Source: CAYQDB01 sp964416195 (lineage in GTDB: Bacteria > Zixibacteria > MSB-5A5 > GN15 > FEB-12). Taken from it: a stretch of DNA of 64,000 bases. A program made the translations under genes and the position numbers. The stretch covers positions 87,231 through 151,230 of the forward strand of contig CAYQDB010000006.1 of the NCBI GenBank assembly GCA_964416195.1. The letters run 5' to 3'. A model generated the notes under the pieces. That model saw only the letters and a program-made list of their open reading frames with translations, ran no database searches and was not told the origin of the DNA. This document shows, one piece after another, positions 36,316 through 45,524 of the stretch. The stretch's first letter is position 1. The number at the start of each line of letters is the position of its first letter.

Positions 36316-36321
36316 GTAATA

Positions 36322-37728
36322 GTGAAAGAGAATCGTCAACCGGCGGAACCATACCGCATAAAATCAATTGAGCCAATCAAGCGGCTAAACCGCAAAGAGC
36401 GCGAGAAGAAGCTTGTTGAGGCAAAGTACAACGTCTTCAAACTGGATGCGGCTGATATATATATTGATCTTTTAACTGATTCCGGCACGTCGGCCATGTC
36501 TGCCCGGCAGTGGGGGGCTTTGATGCAGGGAGACGAATCGTATGCCGGAGCGACATCGTTTCGCAAGTTCGAGAAAACGGTTCAGAACATCTTCAGAAAG
36601 AAGAAAGTTATTCCCTGTCACCAGGGCCGTTCGGCGGAAAACCTCATGTTCAGCACTGTTGTCAAGAAGGGTCAGTATGTGGTAAACAACACGCACTTCG
36701 ATACCACCCGAGCCAACACACTTTACTCCGGGGGTATCCCTGTTGATTTGCCCTGCCCGGAATCGGTTTCGCCGGAACCGCTTCCGTTCAAGGGGAATAT
36801 GGATATCGTCCGGCTGGAGCAGTTCATTCACGAACATGGCTCAGAGAAAATCGCTATGGTAATGATGACCATCACCAACAACTCCGTTGGCGGCCAGCCA
36901 GTATCCATGAAGAATATCCACGAGGTCTCGCAGTTGTGCCAAGAGCATCATATTCCCTTCTTCTACGACAGTGCTCGCTTTGCCGAAAACTGTTACTTCA
37001 TCAAACGGGACGAACCGGGTTACGGTGACAAGTCAATTCGGGAGATAGCCTCGGAGATGTTTGATGCCTGCGATGGAATCATGATGTCGGCGAAAAAGGA
37101 TGGGCTGGCCAATATCGGCGGCTGTATTGCCCTGGATAATGAGGATTGGTACCGCCGCATTACCGATCTCATGACAGTCGTCGAGGGTTTCCCGACCTAT
37201 GGGGGGTTGGCGGGGCGAGACCTTGAGGTGCTGGCGGTCGGTCTCGAAGAAGTCATGGATTTTGCTTACCTTGATTTCCGGGTAAAGCAGGTGGCTTACC
37301 TGGGACAGCAGATCAAGCAGGCAGGGATGTCGATCGTTGAACCTACCGGCGGCCATGCAGTATTTGTGGATGCCGGGCAGTTACTGCCCAACATACAGGC
37401 TGATCAGTTCCCCGGCCAGACGCTGACTGTCGAGTTTTATCGCGAGGGAGGTGTACGGGTGGTCGAGATGGGCTCGTTAATGTTTGGCGGTATCGACCCT
37501 GCTACCGGTGAGAAGGCTACAGCCAAGCGAGAGCTGGTGCGCATGTGCCTTCCGCGCCGTGTGTACACCAATTCGCACTACGATTACGTCGCGGAGATCG
37601 CTGAGCGGATTGTGACCAGGAAAGATTCCCTGGTTGGTTACAAAATCACCAGACAGGCACCGTTACTTCGTCACTTCACGTGCGATCTTGCCGAACTCCT
37701 GCCGGAGCAGGTCAAGGTGAAGCGTTAA
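36322..37728 (+). CDS. tnaA: Tryptophanase (tryptophan indole-lyase)
   Basis: 468 residues, PLP-dependent beta-eliminating lyase of the TnaA/Tpl family. GIMMSAKKDGLANIGG holds the PLP lysine. Three residues separate tryptophanase from tyrosine phenol-lyase: HFDTTRA keeps the Asp of TnaA (Tpl has Thr), VVEMGS has Met where TnaA has Ile and Tpl has a substrate-binding Arg, and LLRHFTCDL keeps the His of TnaA (Tpl has Phe). It should cleave tryptophan to indole, pyruvate and ammonia. Start GTG with an ideal AAGGAGGT; a hairpin covers that site. No tryptophan-containing leader peptide seen upstream. Confidence 0.92.
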   Translation: MKENRQPAEPYRIKSIEPIKRLNRKEREKKLVEAKYNVFKLDAADIYIDLLTDSGTSAMSARQWGALMQGDESYAGATSFRKFEKTVQNIFRKKKVIPCHQGRSAENLMFSTVVKKGQYVVNNTHFDTTRANTLYSGGIPVDLPCPESVSPEPLPFKGNMDIVRLEQFIHEHGSEKIAMVMMTITNNSVGGQPVSMKNIHEVSQLCQEHHIPFFYDSARFAENCYFIKRDEPGYGDKSIREIASEMFDACDGIMMSAKKDGLANIGGCIALDNEDWYRRITDLMTVVEGFPTYGGLAGRDLEVLAVGLEEVMDFAYLDFRVKQVAYLGQQIKQAGMSIVEPTGGHAVFVDAGQLLPNIQADQFPGQTLTVEFYREGGVRVVEMGSLMFGGIDPATGEKATAKRELVRMCLPRRVYTNSHYDYVAEIAERIVTRKDSLVGYKITRQAPLLRHFTCDLAELLPEQVKVKR

Positions 37729-37740
37729 AGCAACAGGAGT

Positions 37741-38331
37741 ATGAGTCAGATTGCGAGGGACTCTCTGTGGTTGTTGGTGGGACTGCTGTCTTTTGTTTCT
37801 TGCAGTGCTATCAAGATAGAGACCGGCCAGACCCAGGGTGAGGCGATTGAATCGTCACAAGCGCAAGCAAAGATGCTCCGCGCTAGCTGGGCCAACAGGT
37901 TTCAGCAAGCGACGCCACCGGAGATGGCGCGATTGCTTATTTACCATGTTGATTCCGTCACTGCCCGGTATGTAACCTACGGTTTCGGGGTGGCTGCTCA
38001 GTGGCGTGAAGGTAGTGCCAACCGTAGCGATAAGATCACGGATACGGAAATACGTGATGGTATGGCACAATGGATCGAAACCCAGAAACCGATCCTGAAA
38101 GCTTATGAGGACAACCTTGAGTATGCGCTGGAACGGATTAGGCAAAGCCGTTATTTCCATCAGAACTTCCTTGATTTGCTCGGTGAGTTAGCCGGGCAAT
38201 ACTATAGGGTGTACAGCGTCACTTTTTCCCCATCCGGCAGTGTGGAGGAATATGAGCAAACGTTGGATGTAGCAAAGCGCGACACGGAGATGATCAGTGC
38301 CCGGTGCCAAGCCGAGCTTGATAGGTATTGA
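37741..38331 (+). CDS. Putative lipoprotein, helical
   Basis: 196 residues, 12 bp after tnaA and probably cotranscribed. Signal peptide SLWLLVGLLSFVSC with a non-ideal lipobox (FVSC), then a largely alpha-helical periplasmic part (ILKAYEDNLEYALERIRQSR and following). No domain recognised. A link to tryptophan or indole is suggested only by position. Confidence 0.55.
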   Translation: MSQIARDSLWLLVGLLSFVSCSAIKIETGQTQGEAIESSQAQAKMLRASWANRFQQATPPEMARLLIYHVDSVTARYVTYGFGVAAQWREGSANRSDKITDTEIRDGMAQWIETQKPILKAYEDNLEYALERIRQSRYFHQNFLDLLGELAGQYYRVYSVTFSPSGSVEEYEQTLDVAKRDTEMISARCQAELDRY

Positions 38332-38729
38332 CCAGTTGCAGACCAACAAGCATCAATATGAAATGGGATTCAAGAATCATGGTGGTTCTCGGCTGATAAG
38401 GCATGTAGTTATAGTTGTTTTTCGGATAACCAAAAGCTGCCATAACATGTTGTTGATTATAAGCTTAGGCTGCGGCCACCAAATTATCCTATTGTTTTGG
38501 CCGGCAAATTGCGTCCGGATTGGGCTGTCGGTATGTTCTGTTCTTGACTTTTTATATGGAACTTTGCATACTTAAACGACTTATACGAAATGGAGGAAAA
38601 GTTATAGCAATACGGCTAATGTTTTTTTGATTTTGTACCACGTGTAGTGGATGACATTAACTTATTGGCTTAAAGGCCGTAGCTATAACTTTACTCGGTT
38701 CCAATTCCGGGTGAAGCATCCGGTTTCTT
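38332..38729 (+). promoter_or_regulatory. Long leader/promoter region of the porU locus
   Basis: 398 bp without a gene, A+T-rich. A weak sigma70-like pair TTGACT (38544-38549), 17-bp spacer, CATACT (38567-38572) would place transcription about 150 bp before porU. Downstream a long imperfect palindrome pairs AAAGTTATAG (38598-38607) with CTATAACTTT (38683-38692), TACGGC (38611-38616) with GCCGTA (38676-38681), and TAATG (38617-38621) with CATTA (38655-38659). This could be a structured 5' leader. Confidence 0.45.
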
Positions 38730-41700
38730 ATGGAAAAGATTTCGCGTAAGTCATTTCTGTTTCTCCTCCTTGCTCTCGGGTTAACTGGAAATTCCCAGGG
38801 TTATAACCTACACCCCAACCTGGCGGTTCTATCTTCCACTCAGACAGAGTTTCAATTTCGAGTCAGCAACAGGTTCGTCGACCTTGAAAAACAGGTCGAG
38901 ACGGACTCTTCGGTAACATTCTTCAGGGCTCTTCATGTCGGTATTCCACATGGTGCGAGAGTGGTTGTGCTTTCCGTTGAGAGTGACTTGCCGGTGTCGG
39001 TGCCGGGTAATGAACGGGAACTTGAGAAACTATCTCAACGATCCTATCCTCTGGTGAATGTCTCAAATCCGATTACAGTCCGTGGACGACAGTTTGTTGT
39101 TGTGCGAGTCTTCCCGATCGTGGGGAAATCCATGTATCGGGACGTTACTGTGAAGCTTGGTTTCACCGGAGGGTTGACACGAGGCGGGGTAATGGCCAAT
39201 GACCCGCAGTTTGACCGCATATTCCAAGCCACTCTGGCCAACTTTGAGCAATTCAAGACCTGGCCGGTGCCGTCCGGAGGACTTGCGAAAGCTGCACAGT
39301 TCGGCGAGGAGCTTTTCGGAACAGTCCCCACTTGGTATAAGATCGCCGTTAATAGAAGCGGTCTTTGCAGGGTTGCGGGGGCCGAGTTTGAACAAGCGGG
39401 ATTGGTGTTGGACGATATCCCCTCCGACTCGTTACATCTATATAACGTCGGTGGTTTACCCTTGGAAGTGAGCAATAGCATGCCTCGTCCGGAGTTCACG
39501 GAAGTTGCCATCTTGGTTGAAGATGGTGGAGATGGCCTGTTCAATAGCAGCGACTACATCGTTTTCTATGGCGAGGCCGTTGACAGGTGGCTGTATCCGG
39601 CCGGTCAATCTCCACGATTTGTAAACAACCCGTACGCTGACCGTAACATGTACTGGCTGGCTGTTTCCGGCTTTTCACAGGTTGGGTTGCGCATGGGCCA
39701 ACTTGACCCTGCGCCAGACGGACCTGTTGACACGATAGTCACGACTTTTCAGCGGCATGTCCACTTGGAACAGGACAACCTTCTACGGCGCTTGAGCGAT
39801 GGGAAGATACTTGACTACTATACCTGGTATTGGACAAACGACTCGGAGTTGACTTTTTTCATGCCGGCTCCGGGAGTTGTCGAAGGGGATACGGCCAGCA
39901 TCTGGTTAGTCGGTCAGACATATGACAACGACGATTTGGGCGACACGTATGGTTACATGGATTTAGATGTGAACGGAGTTGCCGGGTTGGCAAAGACGTG
40001 TAACCGATTCAACTGCAGTTACCGCACTGTTGCTTTAGTTGACGGTCCCAATGAAATTCATTTGACATTGTGGCCGGAGGTTAACGCTCCACCGTACTTC
40101 GATTATATGAACCTTGAGTATACCAGCCAATTAATGCCCGCCGACAATGCCCTTGACATTACGCTGGGGAGTTTTGTCGGGGAGGCGCAAATAGAAGTAA
40201 TTGATAACTTCAACTTCCCAGTGGTTGCCCTGAGTCTGGCAGACCCGCTTCGACCGGTAGTTTTGACGGGCTACCAACGTGCCGGGGGACAGATAACACT
40301 TCGTGTTCAACTGAGCGCTGATAACCCGAACCGTTACTATCTGGGGACGGTTCAACAGGCATGCAGTCCGCTCTCGATAGAGCAGGATTCCCCAATCGAC
40401 CTGCGGTCGGGCGATGAGCAGGTGGATCTGCTTATTGTTGTTCCAAAAGTGCTTGCCACAGCAGTGGATGAATATGTCGACTATAGTCGTTCATCGGGGC
40501 ATACTATCGCAGTTGTGAGCGTTGAAGACATCGTGGATAATTTTGGTTATGGTTTGTACGATCCCACGGCCATACGGGATTTTCTTAAATATACCTATGA
40601 GTTTTACCCGTCACCGCCCCCCTCGGCTGTTCTGCTGGTGGGGGACGGCAACTACGACTTTCTCGATCATCTTGGCACCGGTCTCCCGAACTATGTGCCA
40701 TCCTATGTCCACCCTCTCGACGAGTCAGTCTCGGACGACAATTATGTGTACTTCGGCGAGTATGGAATCCTGGACAGCGATACCAGCTATGACACCAGCT
40801 ATGCCACGCAGGATCGGGGTTATGATATGGTCATCTCCCGCTGGCCGGTTCGCTCCCGAAACGAGATTAACACTATCGTGGCCAAGGCCAGGAGGTATGA
40901 ATCTCCTTCCTCCCTGGGCATCTGGCGGGCGGAAGTTACCCTGGTCGCTGACGATGAGTTCGGTACCTATTCGAATGAAACCTTTCATGTGACACAAACG
41001 GAGCTGCTTGAGAAAGAACATATCCCCCGCCTGTTTCACCGAAACAAGATATATTTGTGGGATTATCCCTTCGTGAACCGGGAGAAACCTGCTGTCAATG
41101 ATGCGATTGTCAGTGCTATCAATAACGGAACGTTGCTGGTCAACTTCGTCGGTCATGGCAATCCCAACGTCTGGGCTCATGAGCAGGTTTTCACCAGGAT
41201 GGGCGATTTGCCACGCCTGAGCAACTATGACCGGCTCCCGCTTTTCTTCAATGCCTCATGTGCCATTGGTTTCTTCGACGATCCCAAGCGGGAAGGGATG
41301 GCCGAGGACTTGCTGGTTTATCCTGCGGGCGGTGCAGTAGCGGTTGTTTCCGCAACTCGATTGGTGTACGCTTCCGACAACGCTCTGTTCAATCAGAAGG
41401 TATATGATGTATTGCTAAACACCGATTCCCTATCAATGGGCGAGGCGGTCTACACGGCCAAGTTATTGAGGCAGTATGGCGTGTCGTCCGTCCCAAAACC
41501 CGAAGAAAACGATCGCGCTTACCTGTTTTTTGGCGATCCCTACTTGAAATTGGGTATGCCGCAACTTAGCGTAAAATTTTCCGACACTCCAGATAGTCTC
41601 ACCGCGCTGGGTCGAACATACATTAAAGGACGGGTGCATGATAAACGAGATCAGTTGTACAACAGGGATGGTACGCTTTACATTAACGTCTATGATTCCG

Positions 41701-42617
41701 AGCGCCAGAAAACCTACCGGTTGGTGAACAGCCAAGGTGAGGTAACTCAGGAGATAGATTACAGTGTCACCGGCCCAACCATTTTCCGTGGGTCTGCAAG
41801 TATCGATACCGGTTTTTTTGACTTCGAGTTTGTCTCTCCGCTTGACATCGGCTATGGCGGGGAGGGTGCCAGGATCGTGGCCTACGCCGTATTTGATTCC
41901 ACTGATGCTGCGGGCTTGATTGATTCCCTGACGGTTTCGGACAGTATCGTTGCTCTGGCAGATTCCACCGGCCCGGCTATTGAGTACGCTTTTCCGGGCC
42001 GTGCCAACTTTGTGTCTGGTGATTTGATAAGCAGGGAAGATGTTCTTGAAATCACCCTGTCCGACTCAGCCGGGATAAACCTAACGGCCAGTCTCGGTCA
42101 CGGGATCACTTTGGAGTTGGATGGTCACAGCGAAAACGTAATTGATCTCACCGGCCGCTTTGAATACGATCAGGACGATTATACCAGCGGCAAGCTGACC
42201 TACCCGCTGAAAGATATTGAATCCGGAAAACATACATTCAAGATCAAAGCTTGGGACAATGTAAACAACTCGGCAATTGTCGAGTTTGCGGCGGAGGTCG
42301 CGGCCAATCAACATTTGGCGATCTTCGACTTATTGAACTACCCCAACCCGATGAAGGATTCTACTCGTTTTTCTGCATACCTGAGTCATCCAGTTGGGAG
42401 ATTCCTACTGGAGATTTTTACCCTTTCCGGTAGAAAAATAAGGACCCTCGGTCCATACTATCCTCAGCCCGGCTTTTATGACGATATAGTATGGTATGGA
42501 CGTGACGACAGCGGTGATAGGGTGGCCACCGGCGTTTATGTCTACAAGGTTACGGCTGTGCCTGTGGCTGGTGGTGACCAAGTTGAATCGTTTGGCAAAG
42601 TAGTGGTTATTAATTAG
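38730..42617 (+). CDS. porU: Gingipain-like C25 peptidase, PorU-like sortase of type IX secretion
   Basis: 1295 residues. Signal peptide (KSFLFLLLALGLTGNSQG), a long N-terminal beta region, then the peptidase C25 domain from about residue 565 (VDLLIVVPKVLATAVDEYVD). NFVGHGNPNVW gives catalytic His809 and NASCAIGFFDDP gives Cys844. Beta-sandwich domains follow, ending in a FlgD-like module (NYPNPMKDSTRFSAYL; SGDRVATGVYVYKV). In Bacteroidota, PorU removes the C-terminal signal of secreted cargo and anchors it at the surface, working with PorV. A PorV-type gene follows immediately, supporting PorU over a plain protease. Confidence 0.87.
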   Translation: MEKISRKSFLFLLLALGLTGNSQGYNLHPNLAVLSSTQTEFQFRVSNRFVDLEKQVETDSSVTFFRALHVGIPHGARVVVLSVESDLPVSVPGNERELEKLSQRSYPLVNVSNPITVRGRQFVVVRVFPIVGKSMYRDVTVKLGFTGGLTRGGVMANDPQFDRIFQATLANFEQFKTWPVPSGGLAKAAQFGEELFGTVPTWYKIAVNRSGLCRVAGAEFEQAGLVLDDIPSDSLHLYNVGGLPLEVSNSMPRPEFTEVAILVEDGGDGLFNSSDYIVFYGEAVDRWLYPAGQSPRFVNNPYADRNMYWLAVSGFSQVGLRMGQLDPAPDGPVDTIVTTFQRHVHLEQDNLLRRLSDGKILDYYTWYWTNDSELTFFMPAPGVVEGDTASIWLVGQTYDNDDLGDTYGYMDLDVNGVAGLAKTCNRFNCSYRTVALVDGPNEIHLTLWPEVNAPPYFDYMNLEYTSQLMPADNALDITLGSFVGEAQIEVIDNFNFPVVALSLADPLRPVVLTGYQRAGGQITLRVQLSADNPNRYYLGTVQQACSPLSIEQDSPIDLRSGDEQVDLLIVVPKVLATAVDEYVDYSRSSGHTIAVVSVEDIVDNFGYGLYDPTAIRDFLKYTYEFYPSPPPSAVLLVGDGNYDFLDHLGTGLPNYVPSYVHPLDESVSDDNYVYFGEYGILDSDTSYDTSYATQDRGYDMVISRWPVRSRNEINTIVAKARRYESPSSLGIWRAEVTLVADDEFGTYSNETFHVTQTELLEKEHIPRLFHRNKIYLWDYPFVNREKPAVNDAIVSAINNGTLLVNFVGHGNPNVWAHEQVFTRMGDLPRLSNYDRLPLFFNASCAIGFFDDPKREGMAEDLLVYPAGGAVAVVSATRLVYASDNALFNQKVYDVLLNTDSLSMGEAVYTAKLLRQYGVSSVPKPEENDRAYLFFGDPYLKLGMPQLSVKFSDTPDSLTALGRTYIKGRVHDKRDQLYNRDGTLYINVYDSERQKTYRLVNSQGEVTQEIDYSVTGPTIFRGSASIDTGFFDFEFVSPLDIGYGGEGARIVAYAVFDSTDAAGLIDSLTVSDSIVALADSTGPAIEYAFPGRANFVSGDLISREDVLEITLSDSAGINLTASLGHGITLELDGHSENVIDLTGRFEYDQDDYTSGKLTYPLKDIESGKHTFKIKAWDNVNNSAIVEFAAEVAANQHLAIFDLLNYPNPMKDSTRFSAYLSHPVGRFLLEIFTLSGRKIRTLGPYYPQPGFYDDIVWYGRDDSGDRVATGVYVYKVTAVPVAGGDQVESFGKVVVIN

Positions 42618-42638
42618 ATTTAACAGGAGATGCTTATT

Positions 42639-45500
42639 ATGGTAACCAGGAAACTCTTGACAATTTTGATTGCCCTCTCTGCAGTCTTTGCGCTGGCTTC
42701 AAGCAGCTACGCGGATATTTCGAATGCAGCGGTGCTCTTTTTGAGAATTGCTCCGGGAGCCCGTGCCGCCGGTATGGGAGAGGCGTTTGTAGCGATTGCC
42801 GACGATGCGACTACTACCCACTTTAACCCGGCCGGATTAGGGGCAGATCCGTTAGCTGACGTATGGAAGGAGATAGAAGTCCCTTCGCATCTGAAGCCAC
42901 TAAGGGCCACGGCAGCCCTGAAAAAGGAAGGCGGTTCTGGGTATCGTGCCCACGACATCTGGGCAATAACGTCACAAGGGCTTGCCCGCTATGATTACCG
43001 GACATGGCATCTGGGAGAGGTCTTCAGTACCAAGACTGACCAGACAGTTGAGAAGGTTGTCAAATCCTATTTCAATGTCAGTGATGAGGACCGATTGGCG
43101 CGGATGGTGGAGATGGTTGCCGCTGCCAACAACGCTGAAAACCCCGAGTATCTTGAAAAGCTGCGGGATAGCGTAATGGCCTCCGTACCGGAAGATTATA
43201 GCGCGCTGGAGTTACTGAAGTCAGCGTTTGACAGCTTACTGACAGGGTATCAACGTTGCCTTATTAATTGGGAAAAGGTCAGAGAGGCTAAGAAGCTACT
43301 GGCGGATGGTTTGAAAGACAGCGTCCTAACAGAGATGGAAACCGACCGCATCAGCTTTGCAGTGGAAAAGACGAGAAACCGGTTTATCCCGGAAGAGCTC
43401 ACAATTCCCTATGCCACTCTATGTGGTTCCGAGCTGACGGCCATTGCTACTACCGAGGAAGCTCTCCTAGTGGGGACCTCTGACGGTTTGTATTCCTTCA
43501 ACGGCAGGCGCTGGCAGACACTGACCGATGCCGAGGCGCTACCTTCCACCAACATTCTTTGCCTCTTTGCCAGGGGTGGTGTCATTTATATTGGCACTGA
43601 TCGAGGCTTGGCGCGGTTTTCCGGCCTACAGGTAGCATCTGTCGCTGGTGTTGAGCAACTTCCGGAAGGTTCGGTGACCGCGATCGGGTCCAAAGGTCAT
43701 GATGATGTGTGGATCGCGCTGGATAACGACCTGTACCACTGGGATGGTCAAAACTTGTCAAACAGCTTTGAGTATACGGTTGTTCTGGATGATACGCCTG
43801 AAAAAATCGCAGAGAAATTTGCTGTTTACGGTACGGCTGCAGAAAAAGACAAATACCTGGTGAAGTTCCAAGAGTTGAATCAAGACCTTTTGGAGCGAGT
43901 CTCTGCCGCTGGCATAAATGAAGAGCCGGCCGACTCTGTGCAGATGCTGCCGGTTGATTCGGTCGCTGCAGAGCCCGAGCAGGACCCAGACGTGGATTCT
44001 GCCGCCGGTGAGATTGATCCCGAGATAGAGCAACTCCCCGATAGCAGCGATACGACTCTGGCCGGTCAGCCTGAGTCCGGGACCGTAGAACCTGCGGCTC
44101 CAGGCGGTCTGGTCCCTGGTGTCGTGGTTCGGGCTCCTTTCCTTGCCGAGATTAAGGGTAAGGTCAACGCAATTCATGCATCTTTCGACAAGGTGTGGCT
44201 GGGTACGGAGTATGGTGTCATGATGTTTGATACGGAGGGATGGGTTCTGCCAGGCTACCGCGAACACGTTATCCAAAGCGGGGAGACTGTGGATGACCTG
44301 GTACAGATGAGAACTCATAAGGATTTCGCCAGTTCGTTGAGGTATGCTGCCGTTATATGCGATATCAACGACCTAGGGTATGAGTTGGGCGAGCCACTGA
44401 CCGAGGGTCGGGCGATAATCATTCCGCGCAACCCGTCAGCAGCTTCAGTGAATAGTATAGGTGGTAATCCGCAACGGATATATTTTGCGACTTCAGAGGG
44501 TCTGGTTGAGTACAATGTCACAACCAAGCTCTCATTCTTTACTACGTTCTCGGTCAGCCCTGGTTTACCGCGACGAACCTTCCCCATGTTAGGGTGGTCA
44601 CGGGTAGATCAAAAGGGCATGGGTGACGCTAACGTCGTCGATATCCACTTGGTCGAAGACGCGCTCGTATTTACAAGCGATGAAAAAATGGTTGTCAAAG
44701 CCAGTGGGTGTGTCGAGATATCTTTGATGTATGCCAAGTGGCTTCCGGAATTAGCTGATGACTTGTACTATGGTTTCATGTCGTGTGCGGTCAGTGCCGG
44801 TAGTTGGGGTACATTTGGAGGGAATATTACCTATATTTCGTATGGCCGCTTTGCCCGGACAACCACTAGTCCGACGGTCATCGACGAGTTCGATTCATTC
44901 GACATCGCTTTTACAGCCTCCTATGGTACCTCGCTGTCAGGGAAGCTGAAGGGCGGTATTTCTGCTAAGGTGATTTATTCGAAGTTGGCTGAAATCGGCG
45001 CCGGCGTGGAGTTAGGGCAGGGCACCTCGACTGGTTTTGCTGTTGATTTGGGTCTGTTGTACCTGATGAACCCTCGTCTCAACTGGGGTCTGGCGCTGAC
45101 CAACCTTGGACCGAAGATGGCGTACATCGATGCTGCTCAGGCTGATGATCTGCCGCGCAACCTCGCCTTTGGGTTCGCATACAGCCTTCTTCAGTCAGAC
45201 TACTACCGTCTACTTGTTGCGGCTGAAGTGAACAAAATAATGGTCGGGCTAGGGGACGGCTTGGGTGAAGAGCTAAAGCAGGTAACACTGAACGGTGGCG
45301 CAGAGTTCATGTATGCGAATCTCATTGCATTTCGGGGCGGTTACATTCACGATGAAGAAGGCAAGCTGAAGACGTTTACTTTTGGTGTCGGTCTTTGCCT
45401 GAAGAACAGGCTGAAGTTTGATTTTGCCTACTACTTTGGCAGCGAAAGCAACGAGTCACGGAAGGGAATCAGGCCGATGACCGTTACTGTTATTATTTGA
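42639..45500 (+). CDS. PorV-type outer-membrane barrel with large inserted propeller/LysM-like region
   Basis: 953 residues from ATG 42639 (AGGAG 10 nt upstream; the ATG at 42630 is too close). After the signal peptide comes the PorV hallmark LRIAPGARAAGMGEAFVAIA DDATTTHFNPAGLG. The C-terminal ~220 residues form the rest of the barrel (GISAKVIYSKLAEIGAG to MTVTVII). Between them lie about 650 residues: a helical stretch; regulator-propeller-like blades (GTSDGLYSFNGRRWQTL; IGTDRGLARFSG; LGTEYGVMMFDTEGW; FATSEGLVEYN); an acidic Pro/Ser-rich linker; and a LysM-like segment (HVIQSGETVDDLVQ to RAIIIPRNP). PorV normally carries cargo to PorU; this one may also display or bind ligands. Confidence 0.8.
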   Translation: MVTRKLLTILIALSAVFALASSSYADISNAAVLFLRIAPGARAAGMGEAFVAIADDATTTHFNPAGLGADPLADVWKEIEVPSHLKPLRATAALKKEGGSGYRAHDIWAITSQGLARYDYRTWHLGEVFSTKTDQTVEKVVKSYFNVSDEDRLARMVEMVAAANNAENPEYLEKLRDSVMASVPEDYSALELLKSAFDSLLTGYQRCLINWEKVREAKKLLADGLKDSVLTEMETDRISFAVEKTRNRFIPEELTIPYATLCGSELTAIATTEEALLVGTSDGLYSFNGRRWQTLTDAEALPSTNILCLFARGGVIYIGTDRGLARFSGLQVASVAGVEQLPEGSVTAIGSKGHDDVWIALDNDLYHWDGQNLSNSFEYTVVLDDTPEKIAEKFAVYGTAAEKDKYLVKFQELNQDLLERVSAAGINEEPADSVQMLPVDSVAAEPEQDPDVDSAAGEIDPEIEQLPDSSDTTLAGQPESGTVEPAAPGGLVPGVVVRAPFLAEIKGKVNAIHASFDKVWLGTEYGVMMFDTEGWVLPGYREHVIQSGETVDDLVQMRTHKDFASSLRYAAVICDINDLGYELGEPLTEGRAIIIPRNPSAASVNSIGGNPQRIYFATSEGLVEYNVTTKLSFFTTFSVSPGLPRRTFPMLGWSRVDQKGMGDANVVDIHLVEDALVFTSDEKMVVKASGCVEISLMYAKWLPELADDLYYGFMSCAVSAGSWGTFGGNITYISYGRFARTTTSPTVIDEFDSFDIAFTASYGTSLSGKLKGGISAKVIYSKLAEIGAGVELGQGTSTGFAVDLGLLYLMNPRLNWGLALTNLGPKMAYIDAAQADDLPRNLAFGFAYSLLQSDYYRLLVAAEVNKIMVGLGDGLGEELKQVTLNGGAEFMYANLIAFRGGYIHDEEGKLKTFTFGVGLCLKNRLKFDFAYYFGSESNESRKGIRPMTVTVII

Positions 45501-45524
45501 TAACTCCCGCTGGAGGATTGGGAT

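Noticed and set aside
36322..37728. Tyrosine phenol-lyase
   Set aside because: The three residues that distinguish it (Thr, Arg, Phe) are Asp, Met and His here, as in tryptophanases.
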